The position numbers and the translations under genes were made by a program. A stretch of 64,000 nucleotides of DNA from positions 83,954 to 147,953 of the forward strand of contig NZ_AUAX01000023.1 in NCBI RefSeq assembly GCF_000428945.1, in the 5' to 3' direction. The stretch comes from Hamadaea tsunoensis DSM 44101 (GTDB lineage Bacteria; Actinomycetota; Actinomycetes; Mycobacteriales; Micromonosporaceae). This document shows, one piece after another, positions 24,028 to 32,745 of this stretch (position 1 is its first letter; each line of letters begins with the position of its first letter). The notes under the pieces are model-generated. The model ran no database searches. It had not been told where the DNA came from and worked only from the letters and a program-made list of their open reading frames with translations.

Positions 24028-25244
24028 GACTGGGCCGGAATCCTTGCCGTGAGCCGGAATCCGCCGCCGGGCGCGGGTCGCGCCGACAGCTTGCCGTCGT
24101 GCAGGCGCAGGCGCTCGCGCAGCCCGATCAGACCGCGGCCGGCGCCCTGGCCGGCGGGCGCGCCGCCGCCCGCCTCGTTGGTCACTTCGACCACGAGATC
24201 ATCCCCCTCTCGGCGGATCGCCACCGCCGTCGGCGCGCCGGGCGCGTACCGCAGGGCGTTGGTCAGGCCCTCCTGCACGATCCGGTACGCCGTCAGGTCC
24301 ACTCCCGCCGGCACCTCCGACCCGTCCCGGACGACGGTGACGGGCTGGCCGGCGGCGCGTACCGAGCCGAGCAGGTCGTCGAGGTCGGCCAGGCCCGGCT
24401 GCGGCCGCAGCCGCTCGTCCGCCGGGGCGAGGACGCCGAGCAGGTGGCGCAGTTCCGCCATCGCCGCCCGGCCGCTCGTCTCGATCGCCGACAGCGCCTC
24501 CCGGGCGAGGTCGGGCCGCTCGCCGATCACCTGGCCGGCCCCGCCCGCCTGGATGACCATGACGCTCACGTGGTGGCTGACCACGTCGTGCAGCTCGCGG
24601 GCGATGCGGGCGCGTTCCTCGGCGATCGCCGCCCGCGCCGACTCCTCCTGCTCGGCCTCCAGCGCGTCGGCCCGGCGGGCGGCGGTCAGGGCGCGCTCCC
24701 GGGCGCTGCGCAGCGCGGCCGCGCCGAGGCCGGCCGGCAGGAACACGACGAACGGGCTGAGCCAGCCGGGCATCTCCGGGATCGCCCCGTTGAACAGGGC
24801 GGCGGTGATCGCGGCCGCCGTGATCAGCAGCACCGACGCCGACGGCACCGACCGCCCGTACGCGACTGCCGAGTACGCGCAGATCAGGATCGCGACGAAG
24901 CCGGGCCACTGCATGCCGTTCTGGATCAGGAAGATGCCGCCGATCGCGACCACGAACGCCGAGAACGGCAGTCGCCGCCGGAACGCCAGGGCCAGGCTCG
25001 GTAGGACGTTGACGATCATGGCCTGGCTGTCGGCGCCCTCCTCGCCGCGATCCACGCTGGGCACGGGCGGGACCTCGGGCGGCAGCGGGAAGACCGGGCG
25101 GGGCAGGATCGTGTCGCTGCCGTCCTGCATGTGGATCGCCCAGAGGACCGCGGCCACCACGAAGATTCCCGCGAGCACGAGGTCGGCCGGGGGCAGCCCG
25201 GCGCGGTCGATCAGTTGGCGGAGGCGGTTGCGCACGAGACCCAT
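24024..25244 (-). CDS. NarL-type sensor histidine kinase (HisKA_3)
   Basis: A 406-residue kinase. The N-terminal half has about six hydrophobic segments including a long loop after the first helix. Phospho-accepting His219 is in RARIARELHDVVSHHVSVMV, the HisKA_3 motif. The ATPase domain shows LTNALRYAPGAP and GRGLIGLRERLRLHDG. It should autophosphorylate in response to a membrane or envelope signal and pass the phosphate to the regulator encoded next. It is the first gene of the pair and divergent from the ABC exporter. Confidence 0.9.
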   Translation of the reverse strand: MGLVRNRLRQLIDRAGLPPADLVLAGIFVVAAVLWAIHMQDGSDTILPRPVFPLPPEVPPVPSVDRGEEGADSQAMIVNVLPSLALAFRRRLPFSAFVVAIGGIFLIQNGMQWPGFVAILICAYSAVAYGRSVPSASVLLITAAAITAALFNGAIPEMPGWLSPFVVFLPAGLGAAALRSARERALTAARRADALEAEQEESARAAIAEERARIARELHDVVSHHVSVMVIQAGGAGQVIGERPDLAREALSAIETSGRAAMAELRHLLGVLAPADERLRPQPGLADLDDLLGSVRAAGQPVTVVRDGSEVPAGVDLTAYRIVQEGLTNALRYAPGAPTAVAIRREGDDLVVEVTNEAGGGAPAGQGAGRGLIGLRERLRLHDGKLSARPAPGGGFRLTARIPAQS

Positions 25245-25278
25245 TGTGCCCAGGCCGGCGGCGTCCGGCGTCCGCCGC

Positions 25279-25297
25279 GATGACTACCCCCGTCATC
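25279..25297. promoter_or_regulatory. Candidate response-regulator dyad between kinase and ABC genes
   Basis: GATGAC-taccccc-GTCATC is a 6-bp inverted repeat in the 155-base divergent region. A related motif, GATGA-tcacccccatg-TCATC, occurs at 28429-28449 just after the same ABC operon. Placement suits a NarL-type regulator acting on both promoters. Confidence 0.45.
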
Positions 25298-25399
25298 ACA
25301 CCGGCGTACGCGAGGAGGTCAGGTTCGCTCCCGCGCCGGACGCGGTGCACCCCGGCGGATTCCTACGGTCGTGTCCGACACCGAACGAAGGGATCCACC

Positions 25400-26080
25400 A
25401 TGACCGAGATCATCCGGCTGGCCGGCGTACGCAAGGCGTACGAGTCGGCCGGGCCGCCCGCCCTGGACGACGTCGACCTGACGGTCCGGGCCGGTGAGGC
25501 GGTCGCCGTGATGGGCCCGTCCGGCTCCGGCAAGTCCACCCTGCTCAACGTCATCGCCGGGCTCGACCGCCCGACCGCGGGCGAGATCGAGGTGGCCGGC
25601 GTACGCGTCGACAAGCTCTCCGAGACCGGCCTGGCCAAGTTCCGCCGGGCGCACATCGGGATCATCTTCCAGTTCTTCCACCTCCTGGACGAGATGACCG
25701 TACGCGACAACATCCTGCTCCCCGGCCGGCTGGCGGGCGTACGCACGGCCGCCGCGAACAAGCGTGCCGACGAACTGCTCGACCGGCTCGGCATCCGGGG
25801 CAAGGCCGACGCGTACCCGGCCCGGTTGTCGGGCGGGCAGCGGCAGCGGGTCGCCATCGCCCGGGCGCTGATGAACTCCCCCGAACTCCTGCTGGCCGAC
25901 GAGCCGACCGGGGCCGTCGACCAGGCCGCCGCGCAGGGCGTACGCGATCTGCTGGCCGAGCTGAACGACGGCGGCCTGACGCTGCTGCTGGTGACCCACG
26001 ACCCGGCGCTGGCCGCGGACGCCGGCCACCGGTTGATCACCATGCGGGACGGCCGCGCGACCGAGGCGGTGAACGCGTGA
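25400..26080 (+). CDS. ABC exporter ATP-binding subunit, MacB/LolD type
   Basis: A 226-residue ATPase. Walker A is GPSGSGKST (39-47), the signature LSGGQRQRVAIARAL, Walker B LLLADEPT, with the H-loop in LLLVTHDPALA. FQFFHLLDEMTVRDNILLPG is characteristic of the MacB/LolD group. It partners the large permease starting within its stop codon and powers export or extraction of a peptide or lipid from the membrane. AAGGGATCC lies before the start; the frame is open upstream but lacks homology there. Confidence 0.92.
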   Translation: MTEIIRLAGVRKAYESAGPPALDDVDLTVRAGEAVAVMGPSGSGKSTLLNVIAGLDRPTAGEIEVAGVRVDKLSETGLAKFRRAHIGIIFQFFHLLDEMTVRDNILLPGRLAGVRTAAANKRADELLDRLGIRGKADAYPARLSGGQRQRVAIARALMNSPELLLADEPTGAVDQAAAQGVRDLLAELNDGGLTLLLVTHDPALAADAGHRLITMRDGRATEAVNA

Positions 26081-28395
26081 CGGCGGTGCTGACGGCGGCC
26101 CGCAAGGCGGTCGCGCGGCGGCGGGTGCAGACGGTGATCGTGAGCCTCGTCGTGCTGCTCTCCTCGATCACCGGGGTGCTCGCGATCGGCCTGCTGGTCG
26201 CCTCGCACGGCCCCTTCGACCAGGCGTTCCGGGCGGCGAACGGGGCGCACCTCACCGCGACGGTCAGCGCCGACGTGGCCGCCGACCGGCTGGCCCAGAC
26301 CGGGAAGGCCACCGGCGTCACCGCGTACGCGGGGCCGTTCGACGAGGTGACCCTGCCGATCAAGGCCGAGCGGAGCCCTCTGCTCGGCGACGCCGTGATC
26401 GTCGGACGGTCCGAGCAAAACGGCCCCGTCGACCGGCTGGCCCTCGACGACGGCAGCTGGCTGACCGGCCCGGGCCAGATCGTCCTGTCCCGCCAGTACG
26501 CAGGCCCCATGGTCTCCCCCGGCGAGACCGTGACCGTGGGCGGCGTGAGCCTGAAAGTGACGGGCATCGCCTCCTCGGTGACCTCGACCGCCAACGCCTG
26601 GGTCTGGCCGAGCCAGTCCGACGTCCTCGGCAAGGACGGCCACGTCCGGCAGATGTCGTACCGCCTCGCCGGCGGCGCCCAGCCGCTGGCCGGGCTCCCG
26701 GCCGACACCGTTCTGTCCACAACGGACTGGCTCGTCGTACGCCACGCGGTCAACCGGTCGATCTCGGCGTTCGTGCCGTTCATCGTCGCGTTCGCGGTGC
26801 TCGGCCTGATCCTGGCTGTCCTGATCACTACCAACGTCGTCAACGGCGCGGTCGTCTCAGGGTTCCGCACGATCGGCATCCTCAAGACGCTCGGCTTCAC
26901 ACCGCGGCAGGTGGTCGCCGTCTACGTCCTGCAGGTCACCGGTCCGTCGCTGATCGCCACCGTGATCGGGGCGGGAATCGGCGTCGTGGCCGCCGTGCCG
27001 CTGCTCAGCGACACGAACCGCGCGTACGACCTGCCGCAACGCAACCTCGCGATCCCACTGTGGGTGGTCGCCGTCGTCGCGGTGGCGGTCCCGGTGCTCG
27101 TCGCACTGTCCGCCGTCGGGCCCGCCACGCGTGCCGGCCGGCTCGCCGCCAACCAGGCCATCAGTGTCGGGCGGGCGCCCCGGAGCGGGCGGGGCTTCCG
27201 GCTGCGCCGCGCGCTCACGGCGAGCCCGCTGCCGCGCCCGATCGCGCTCGGCCTCGGCCTGCCGCTGGCCCGCCCGTCCCGCGCCGTCGGCACGGTCGTC
27301 GCGCTGCTGCTCGGCTCGGTCACCCTGGTCTTCTCCATCGGCCTCGGCACATCGCTCAACCGGCTGGACACGGCGTTCAACCGTACGGACGCCATGCAGA
27401 TCAACGTCGACATCATGGTGGCGAACGGGCGCATCGAGGTGAACCGCCCGGCGCCCGGTCACGAGAACGAGCCGCCGCCGGCACCGAAGATCCCCGACCA
27501 GGCCGCCGTTCTGGCCAAGGTCAAGGCCATGACCGGCACGGCCCACGCGGTGCTCGTGCGCGAGCAGAGCCTGCGGGTCGCCGGCGACACCAGGGAGGTC
27601 AACATCCGGGGGTACGCGGAGAGCGTCGCCCAATCCGGCTTCGCCCTGCTGTCCGGCCGGCTGAACGCGACCCCGGGGGAGGTCATGGCCTCGACGTACA
27701 TGCTGCGCCAGACCGGGCATCACGTGGGCGACAAGCTGACCCTGTCGACGGGGGCGGTGGTCACGATCGTCGGCGAGTTCCTGGACGGCAGCAACATCTT
27801 CAACATCGTCGGTGACATGTCCCTGGTCACCGAGCCCGACCGGGCCGGCATCGAGATCGGCCTGGCCCCCGGCACCGACGCTGCCCGGTACGCCGAGGAC
27901 CTGCAGAAGCAGTACGACGCGGGCGACGGGGTCTTCGTCGACAACCTGCTGGCGAACTCCGGCTCGGAGACGCTGCTCGTCCTCACCGGGCTGATCACGC
28001 TGCTGACCCTGCTGCTGTCCGGGGTGGCCGCGGCCGGCGTCCTCAACACCGTCGTGCTCACCACGCGGGAGCGCATCCAGGAGATCGGCGTCCTGAAGTC
28101 GCTCGGGATGACGCCCCGGCAGACCCGGATGATGATCATCAGCTCGATGATCGGCCTGGGCCTGCTGGCCGGCGTGGTGGCGGTGCCGCTGGGGGTAGCG
28201 TTGCAGCACCGGGTTCTGCCGATCATGGGCAACGCGGCCGGCATCGCCATCCCGTCGGAGATCGTCGACGTCTACGGGCTGCCGCAACTCGTCCTGCTGG
28301 GCCTGGCCGGGGTGGTGCTCGCCGTCCTCGGTGCCCTGCTCCCGGCCGGCTGGGCCGCCCGGACCCGGGTCGCCACCGCGCTACGGGCGGAGTGA
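26077..28395 (+). CDS. MacB-like ABC permease with two FtsX domains
   Basis: A 772-residue permease beginning at a GTG that overlaps the ATPase stop (GTGA). It has a helix at about 18-38, a roughly 200-residue extracytoplasmic domain, three helices of a first FtsX module (VPFIVAFAVLGLILAVLITTNVV, TGPSLIATVIGAGIGVVAAVP, LWVVAVVAVAVPVLVALSAVG), then a second helix, a second extracytoplasmic domain and a second FtsX module (EIGVLKSLGMTPRQTRMM). With the preceding ATPase it forms a mechanotransmitting exporter, probably for an antimicrobial peptide or lipoprotein, controlled by the divergent two-component system. Confidence 0.9.
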   Translation: MTAVLTAARKAVARRRVQTVIVSLVVLLSSITGVLAIGLLVASHGPFDQAFRAANGAHLTATVSADVAADRLAQTGKATGVTAYAGPFDEVTLPIKAERSPLLGDAVIVGRSEQNGPVDRLALDDGSWLTGPGQIVLSRQYAGPMVSPGETVTVGGVSLKVTGIASSVTSTANAWVWPSQSDVLGKDGHVRQMSYRLAGGAQPLAGLPADTVLSTTDWLVVRHAVNRSISAFVPFIVAFAVLGLILAVLITTNVVNGAVVSGFRTIGILKTLGFTPRQVVAVYVLQVTGPSLIATVIGAGIGVVAAVPLLSDTNRAYDLPQRNLAIPLWVVAVVAVAVPVLVALSAVGPATRAGRLAANQAISVGRAPRSGRGFRLRRALTASPLPRPIALGLGLPLARPSRAVGTVVALLLGSVTLVFSIGLGTSLNRLDTAFNRTDAMQINVDIMVANGRIEVNRPAPGHENEPPPAPKIPDQAAVLAKVKAMTGTAHAVLVREQSLRVAGDTREVNIRGYAESVAQSGFALLSGRLNATPGEVMASTYMLRQTGHHVGDKLTLSTGAVVTIVGEFLDGSNIFNIVGDMSLVTEPDRAGIEIGLAPGTDAARYAEDLQKQYDAGDGVFVDNLLANSGSETLLVLTGLITLLTLLLSGVAAAGVLNTVVLTTRERIQEIGVLKSLGMTPRQTRMMIISSMIGLGLLAGVVAVPLGVALQHRVLPIMGNAAGIAIPSEIVDVYGLPQLVLLGLAGVVLAVLGALLPAGWAARTRVATALRAE

Positions 28396-28417
28396 AACCG
28401 GCTGAAGATGTGCCGAC

Positions 28418-28459
28418 GGCCGGTCCGCGATGATCACCCCCATGTCATCGCGGCCGGCC
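28418..28459 (+). terminator. Hairpin after the ABC exporter operon
   Basis: GGCCGGTCCGCGATGA and TCATCGCGGCCGGCC pair over about 15 bp with one bulge and an 11-base loop, 22 bases after the permease stop. The inner part (GATGA...TCATC) resembles the dyad before the operon, so it may also be a regulator site. No long U-run follows, as usual in actinobacteria. Confidence 0.6.
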
Positions 28460-28702
28460 GACCGGCTTCTGGGGACGAAACGCCGTACCCCCGTCCGGCG
28501 TGGGACCCGTCCCCTGTGTGCGTGTCCTCGGCGCTCGCGGGTCCGGAAACCCCCATTACCGGGCCTGGGCGCTGATCAACACCTGGGGTGTTGATACGAG
28601 CTTCACGCTTGTGCCACCACCATAACCAGAGGTCAGGCCGCTTTGCAACACTTTCCGAAAGCGAACTGCTACACAGCGTGACAGAAACACATTTCAGTTT
28701 CT
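28460..28702. other. Gene-free stretch between the ABC operon and doxX
   Basis: Part of a 330-base convergent interval with no gene. It contains a perfect 9-bp hairpin (ATCAACACC-tgg-GGTGTTGAT, 28575-28595) that could terminate either flanking gene, then a more AT-rich stretch (28640-28700, with CTTTCCGAAAG) resembling a promoter leader and ending in the CebR-like box at 28703. Confidence 0.5.
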
Positions 28703-28716
28703 TGGGAGCGCTTCCA
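28703..28716. promoter_or_regulatory. CebR-like operator without an obvious target gene
   Basis: TGGGAGCGCTTCCA differs at one base from the 14-bp CebR box TGGGAGCGCTCCCA that controls cellulose and cellobiose genes in Streptomyces and relatives. It lies ten bases beyond the doxX stop with no gene start on the plus strand after it, so it looks orphaned. Confidence 0.5.
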
Positions 28717-28725
28717 ACACCTCCG

Positions 28726-29289
28726 CTACTTCAGCCAGGCCCACTTCTGGACGATCGGCAGGCTGCGCCACCAGGGCGCGAGGCCGTACCGCAGGCCCTC
28801 GCCGCTGAACGCCACCGCGAGGATCACGACCGCGTAGATGAGGTGTTCGTCCAGGAACGGATTGGAGGCGATCGGCAGTGACGCCATCCACATGAAGATC
28901 AGCAGCAGCGGCCCGGTGACGGCCGCCACCCACATGCCGATGCCCAGGATCAGCGCGAGGCCCAGCCCGGCGAGACCGAGCATGAACAGCCAGTCGGCCC
29001 AGGCCTTGCCGGCCATCCCGTTGAAGAACCCCGCGAACGGCCCCTCGACGCCCGACAGGTACCCCGTCGTCGGGGAGCCGCCGTTGATCCAGGCCTTCGC
29101 GGACGGGGTCGCCTTGCCCAGCCCGAACAGCTTGTCGAGGAATGCCCACAGGAAGATGAATCCGATGGCCGCCCGCGCGAGACCGAAGAGCATCTCGCCG
29201 ACGGCGTGTTCGCGTACCGTGCTGTATTCGGCCGCCGCATGCCGCGCCGTCCGCGTGGAGAGTCCGGCTCCTGCCCTGATGGAGGTCAT
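28726..29289 (-). CDS. DoxX-family membrane protein
   Basis: A 187-residue protein with four helices: ARAAIGFIFLWAFLDKLFGLG, WLFMLGLAGLGLALILGIGMWVAAV, TGPLLLIFMWMASLPI and HLIYAVVILAVAFSGEGLRYGLAPWW. These match the DoxX family, which includes subunits of thiosulfate:quinone oxidoreductase and redox-stress proteins such as mycobacterial DoxX. Function here is unknown. GGAAGGAGA precedes the chosen ATG; the frame is open further upstream without homology. It precedes no partner gene; the next gene upstream is the beta-helix protein. Confidence 0.82.
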   Translation of the reverse strand: MTSIRAGAGLSTRTARHAAAEYSTVREHAVGEMLFGLARAAIGFIFLWAFLDKLFGLGKATPSAKAWINGGSPTTGYLSGVEGPFAGFFNGMAGKAWADWLFMLGLAGLGLALILGIGMWVAAVTGPLLLIFMWMASLPIASNPFLDEHLIYAVVILAVAFSGEGLRYGLAPWWRSLPIVQKWAWLK

Positions 29290-29371
29290 CAAAGGTCTCC
29301 TTCCCTCGATAATGTCGAGGGTAGGTGTGATGACCTGCGCAGATAGGCGAATCCGGATCTCAGGGCGGCGC

Positions 29372-30607
29372 TCAGCCGGTGAAGTCGCCGCTGTGCGCGG
29401 AGTTCGAGGGCCAGAGATATCTGCCGTTGTCGGCCGTCGTGAAGTGTTTGTTCCCGTCGCCGGCGCGTACCTGGAGGCGGTTGTTCCGCCAGGTCGAACC
29501 ACGCGACTTCCCGCCCCACATCCCGCCGTAGTTGAATCCGTACAACTGGCTCAACTCGGCCGAGAACACGTTGCCGGTGACGGTGATGTTCGTGGCGTTG
29601 TCGCGTACGCCGATGCTGAGTGCGTACCCCCAGCCGGACACGTAGTTGTTCGTGAACGAGACGTGGTCGTAGACGCCGTCGCCCTGCAACGCCAGCCCGT
29701 TCGTGTTGCCGAGGGAGGCGATCGTGTTGTGGTCGATGATCATCGGACCGCCGTTCCCCTCGCTCTGCGGGCCGATGCCGTCGTGGTGGTACACGTCGTG
29801 CGAGGTGTCCGCCAGATCGTGGATGTAGTTGTTCGTCCAGCGCGACGGCCGGCCGGCGAACCCGGTCACCATCTCCAGCCCGGCGTCGCCCCAGATGTCG
29901 TTGTGGTCCATCGTGGACACTGCCTCCTTCATCGTGGTGATCAGCTGCCACGACTTGTCGAACGGCGTACCGGGCGGGTTGTGCGCCGACGACACCTTCC
30001 CGTCGTTGCCGGGCGGCCGCGCGTACGCGCTGGGCTTGAAGGTCGTGTAGCGGAAGGCGATCGCCCGGTCGGCGTAGATCTGCACGAGGTTGTCGTTCGG
30101 GTCGGCCCCCTCGAACAGGCAGCCCACGAACGTCAGATTGTCGCCGTAGATCTCGACCTTCAACGCCAGGAAGTGCTTGAAGTAGATGACGCTGTTGTCG
30201 GGATAGCTGAGCCGCAACGGTTTCGTCGCGCTCATCCCCGACGCGTAGTCCGTCAACCTCCCCGGGTACGCGGCATGCCCGAAACCGCCCGCGTTCGCCG
30301 GCGTGTGCGCGTACCCCGTGTTGGAGAAGTCGGGCCAGTAGCCGGAACCGTCGTTCGGACGCGACGCGAGCGCGGAGCCGTTCGGGCGCGCGGAGGCCTT
30401 CGGCGAAGCGGAGGCGGACGCGGACGCGGACACCGATGTCGACGCGGAGGCCGAGCCCGGCGGCGTGCCGGCGACCGACCCGCCGGGGGTGGCCGCGACG
30501 GTGTCGATCCGCAGCGTCGGATCGCCCGCGGATCGGGTCAGGTACGCCACCGTCGCCCCGGCCGCGACGGCCAGGCCGACCGCGATCGCGAGCCAGCGCA
30601 GCCGCAT
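29372..30607 (-). CDS. Secreted right-handed beta-helix protein
   Basis: A 411-residue exported protein. A signal anchor (WLAIAVGLAVAAGATVAYL) is followed by a Ser/Ala-rich linker (SASASTSVSASASASAS, about 52-70) and a domain of about 300 residues rich in N/D/G turns: NSVIYFKHFLALKVEIYGDNLTFVGCLFEGADPND, MDHNDIWGDAGLEM, IIDHNTIASLGNTNGLALQG, NITVTGNVFSAELS. The ladder of HN and NN steps is typical of pectate-lyase-like parallel beta-helices. It probably binds or cleaves a polysaccharide; no catalytic set can be named. Confidence 0.7.
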   Translation of the reverse strand: MRLRWLAIAVGLAVAAGATVAYLTRSAGDPTLRIDTVAATPGGSVAGTPPGSASASTSVSASASASASPKASARPNGSALASRPNDGSGYWPDFSNTGYAHTPANAGGFGHAAYPGRLTDYASGMSATKPLRLSYPDNSVIYFKHFLALKVEIYGDNLTFVGCLFEGADPNDNLVQIYADRAIAFRYTTFKPSAYARPPGNDGKVSSAHNPPGTPFDKSWQLITTMKEAVSTMDHNDIWGDAGLEMVTGFAGRPSRWTNNYIHDLADTSHDVYHHDGIGPQSEGNGGPMIIDHNTIASLGNTNGLALQGDGVYDHVSFTNNYVSGWGYALSIGVRDNATNITVTGNVFSAELSQLYGFNYGGMWGGKSRGSTWRNNRLQVRAGDGNKHFTTADNGRYLWPSNSAHSGDFTG

Positions 30608-30803
30608 AGCCCCACCTCGTCTACGTTGGACAGATCAGCAGACGGTACGCTTGCGGCACGATAACCGCCACACCGCACACGACGTCCGGTTCACGACGCC
30701 GATGGCTTTTCGTACGATTCAGCCCGGCTGACCGGCGGACCCGCAGGGGATCAAGCGGTGCCCGGTTCCTGCGTGGCAGGCTGGGGATTTGTACAGTACG
30801 GCT

Positions 30804-32306
30804 ATGGCGGGCCCGCAGGACGACCCGATCGCGGCCGAGTGGCTCATCTTCCGCGATCTGACCACGGCTGGGCGTTCCGCGGAGGCGTACACGCTGGCCG
30901 ACGAGATCATCGCGGGCACCGTCGACCCGCTGCGGGTCGGCCAGGCGCTCATCGAGAAGCTGGTCGCCCTGCTCAACCTGGGGCAGGCCGACGACCGGCG
31001 CGCCACGGCCGCCATCCTCGACGCCATCGGCGCCGCGCTCGCCCAGGCTCCCCGCCACCCGCGCCTCACCGGCGAGTACCACGTGCTGTCCGGGGTGGTC
31101 GCGCACGAGAACGGCTCGCTCGGCACCGCCGCCAACCATCTCGTACGCGCCGAGCGGGTCCTGCGCCGCATGTCGGAACTGTCGGTCGCCGCCGCCGACA
31201 CCTGGCACGACCTGTCGAGCGCCTACTCGGCGATGGGTTTCCACGCCAAGGCGCTGGACGCCATGCGGCAGGGCCGGCAGCTGTGCGTGCGGGCGAACAT
31301 CACCGAGGCGATCTGCGCCTGCCTCGAGACCCAGGTACGCGCCGCGGTCGCCGCCGACCACCAGGGCTGCACCGACATCGCCGTACGCGATCTCGAAGCC
31401 GCCGTACGCTTCGGCCGGGCCAGCGCCGCGGACCTGAACGCGATGGACACCGGTTTCCTCGCGTACGCGGCCGCCCGGCTGTGTGTCCTCGGTGTACCCA
31501 CGGAGGCGATCGCGCCACCGGACCCGGGCGAGGATCCGTCGCTGATCCACGCCGGCCAACTCCGCGCGGTCTGCGACGCCCTCTCCGGCGGCGACCCCGA
31601 CCGGGCTCTCCAACTGCTGGACGACGTCTCCGGCCCGATCGACGTGTTCGGCGCCGCCGAGACACATCGGCTGCGCTCGATCGTGGAATCGGCCCGCGGC
31701 GACCACGCCGCCGCGCTGGCCGCGGAACGCCTGGCCATGCGCCTTACGACCACCCCCGAACGGGAGGTCCGCAGCCGCTACATCGGCAGCGTCGGCGTGA
31801 CCCTCGACCAGGAACGCCTGCGCAAGATGGCCGCCCGGCACGCCGACGCCGCCCTGTCGGACCCGCTCACCGGCCTGCCCAACCGCCGCCGGCTCGAAGC
31901 CTTCATCGCCGCGCTGGCCGCCCGCCGCGTACCGGCCGTGATCGGCCTGCTGGACCTCGACGGCTTCAAGGCCGTCAACGACACCCACGGCCACCCGACC
32001 GGCGACCTCGTCCTGCAGCGCGTCGCGGGCATCCTCGCCCGCAACATGCGCCCCGACGACCTCCTCGCCCGCTACGGCGGCGACGAGTTCGTCGTCGTGC
32101 TGCCGTCGACCACGGTCGAGCAGGCGTACCAGATCGGACGGCGGATGACGGCCGCGGTGGACGCGCACGACTGGCAGGCCCTGGCCCGGTCGACGCCGGT
32201 CTCGATCAGCGCGGGATGGGCGGCCCTGGAGGACGACCTGGCCGCCGCGTTGCGGGTGGCGGATCAGGAGCTCTACCGCAACAAACGCTCCCGGTCCTCT
32301 TTGTAA
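30804..32306 (+). CDS. Diguanylate cyclase with helical-repeat sensor
   Basis: A 500-residue soluble protein. The N-terminal about 330 residues are helical repeats resembling tetratricopeptides (ADTWHDLSSAYSAMGFHAKALDAMRQGRQ). The C-terminal GGDEF domain has DPLTGLPNRRRLE, the metal site DLDGFKAVNDTHGH and an intact active loop GGDEF at 425-429. RPDD at 416-419, five residues before GGDEF, is a complete RxxD inhibitory site, so product feedback by c-di-GMP is expected. There are no membrane segments. TTG 30789 is in frame; ATG 30804 with TACAGT at -12 suggests a leaderless message. Confidence 0.88.
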   Translation: MAGPQDDPIAAEWLIFRDLTTAGRSAEAYTLADEIIAGTVDPLRVGQALIEKLVALLNLGQADDRRATAAILDAIGAALAQAPRHPRLTGEYHVLSGVVAHENGSLGTAANHLVRAERVLRRMSELSVAAADTWHDLSSAYSAMGFHAKALDAMRQGRQLCVRANITEAICACLETQVRAAVAADHQGCTDIAVRDLEAAVRFGRASAADLNAMDTGFLAYAAARLCVLGVPTEAIAPPDPGEDPSLIHAGQLRAVCDALSGGDPDRALQLLDDVSGPIDVFGAAETHRLRSIVESARGDHAAALAAERLAMRLTTTPEREVRSRYIGSVGVTLDQERLRKMAARHADAALSDPLTGLPNRRRLEAFIAALAARRVPAVIGLLDLDGFKAVNDTHGHPTGDLVLQRVAGILARNMRPDDLLARYGGDEFVVVLPSTTVEQAYQIGRRMTAAVDAHDWQALARSTPVSISAGWAALEDDLAAALRVADQELYRNKRSRSSL

Positions 32307-32402
32307 CGTCGTGCTTCCGGCCGGTGGTGCCGGAGCTCCCACATCGACACGATCGCGGAAGACGCAGCTGCGCGGGCAACGCAAGCGATCTTGGACAGGA
32401 AA

Positions 32403-32745
32403 GGGCTCTCCGGTCGCATCTGCGGGTGAATCGGTCGCGGCCGACAACATGGTTCCCGCCCCCGCCAGTGATCGATGAACGGCAGCTGCCTTGATCAAAT
32501 ACCACTCATACGGCATCACGACGCCGATTTTCTTGATCAAGTAACATCATGACGGCGGGAGGGCGCTTCCTTGCCGGATATCACTCGGGGGGCAGAGGTC
32601 GCTCCATCAGACGTGAAGGCATGATCAAGTTCCCGGATCCTGCAGAAAACGGGCCGATTCCGCGGCTCCAGGGAACTTGATCACGCCATGGAGATCCACT
32701 ACTACGGATTGCGGGCACTGGATCGAGGCCAGGGACGTTCCGGAT
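32403..32745 (+). repeat. Gene-free repeat, copy B (related to 7055-7450)
   Basis: Same order of blocks as copy A, including GGGCTCTCCGG, GGCCGACAAC, two TTGATCAA sites, CATCAGACGTGAAGGCATGATCAAGTTCCC, the 62-bp inverted-repeat unit and GATCCACTACTACGG. It is about 50 bp shorter, mainly because the CGGTACTTGATCAAGG segment of copy A is absent. It fills most of the 580-base gene-free interval after the diguanylate cyclase. Confidence 0.8.
32622..32683. repeat. 62-bp inverted-repeat unit, copy in repeat B
   Basis: TGATCAAGTTCCC (32622-32634) and GGGAACTTGATCA (32671-32683) enclose 36 bases; arms and spacing are identical to 7332-7393 and the interior differs at only a few positions. Confidence 0.85.

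Noticed and set aside
30410..30470. Tandem GCGGACGCGGA-type repeat
   Set aside because: It encodes the Ser/Ala-rich linker of the secreted beta-helix protein; the repetition reflects the protein.
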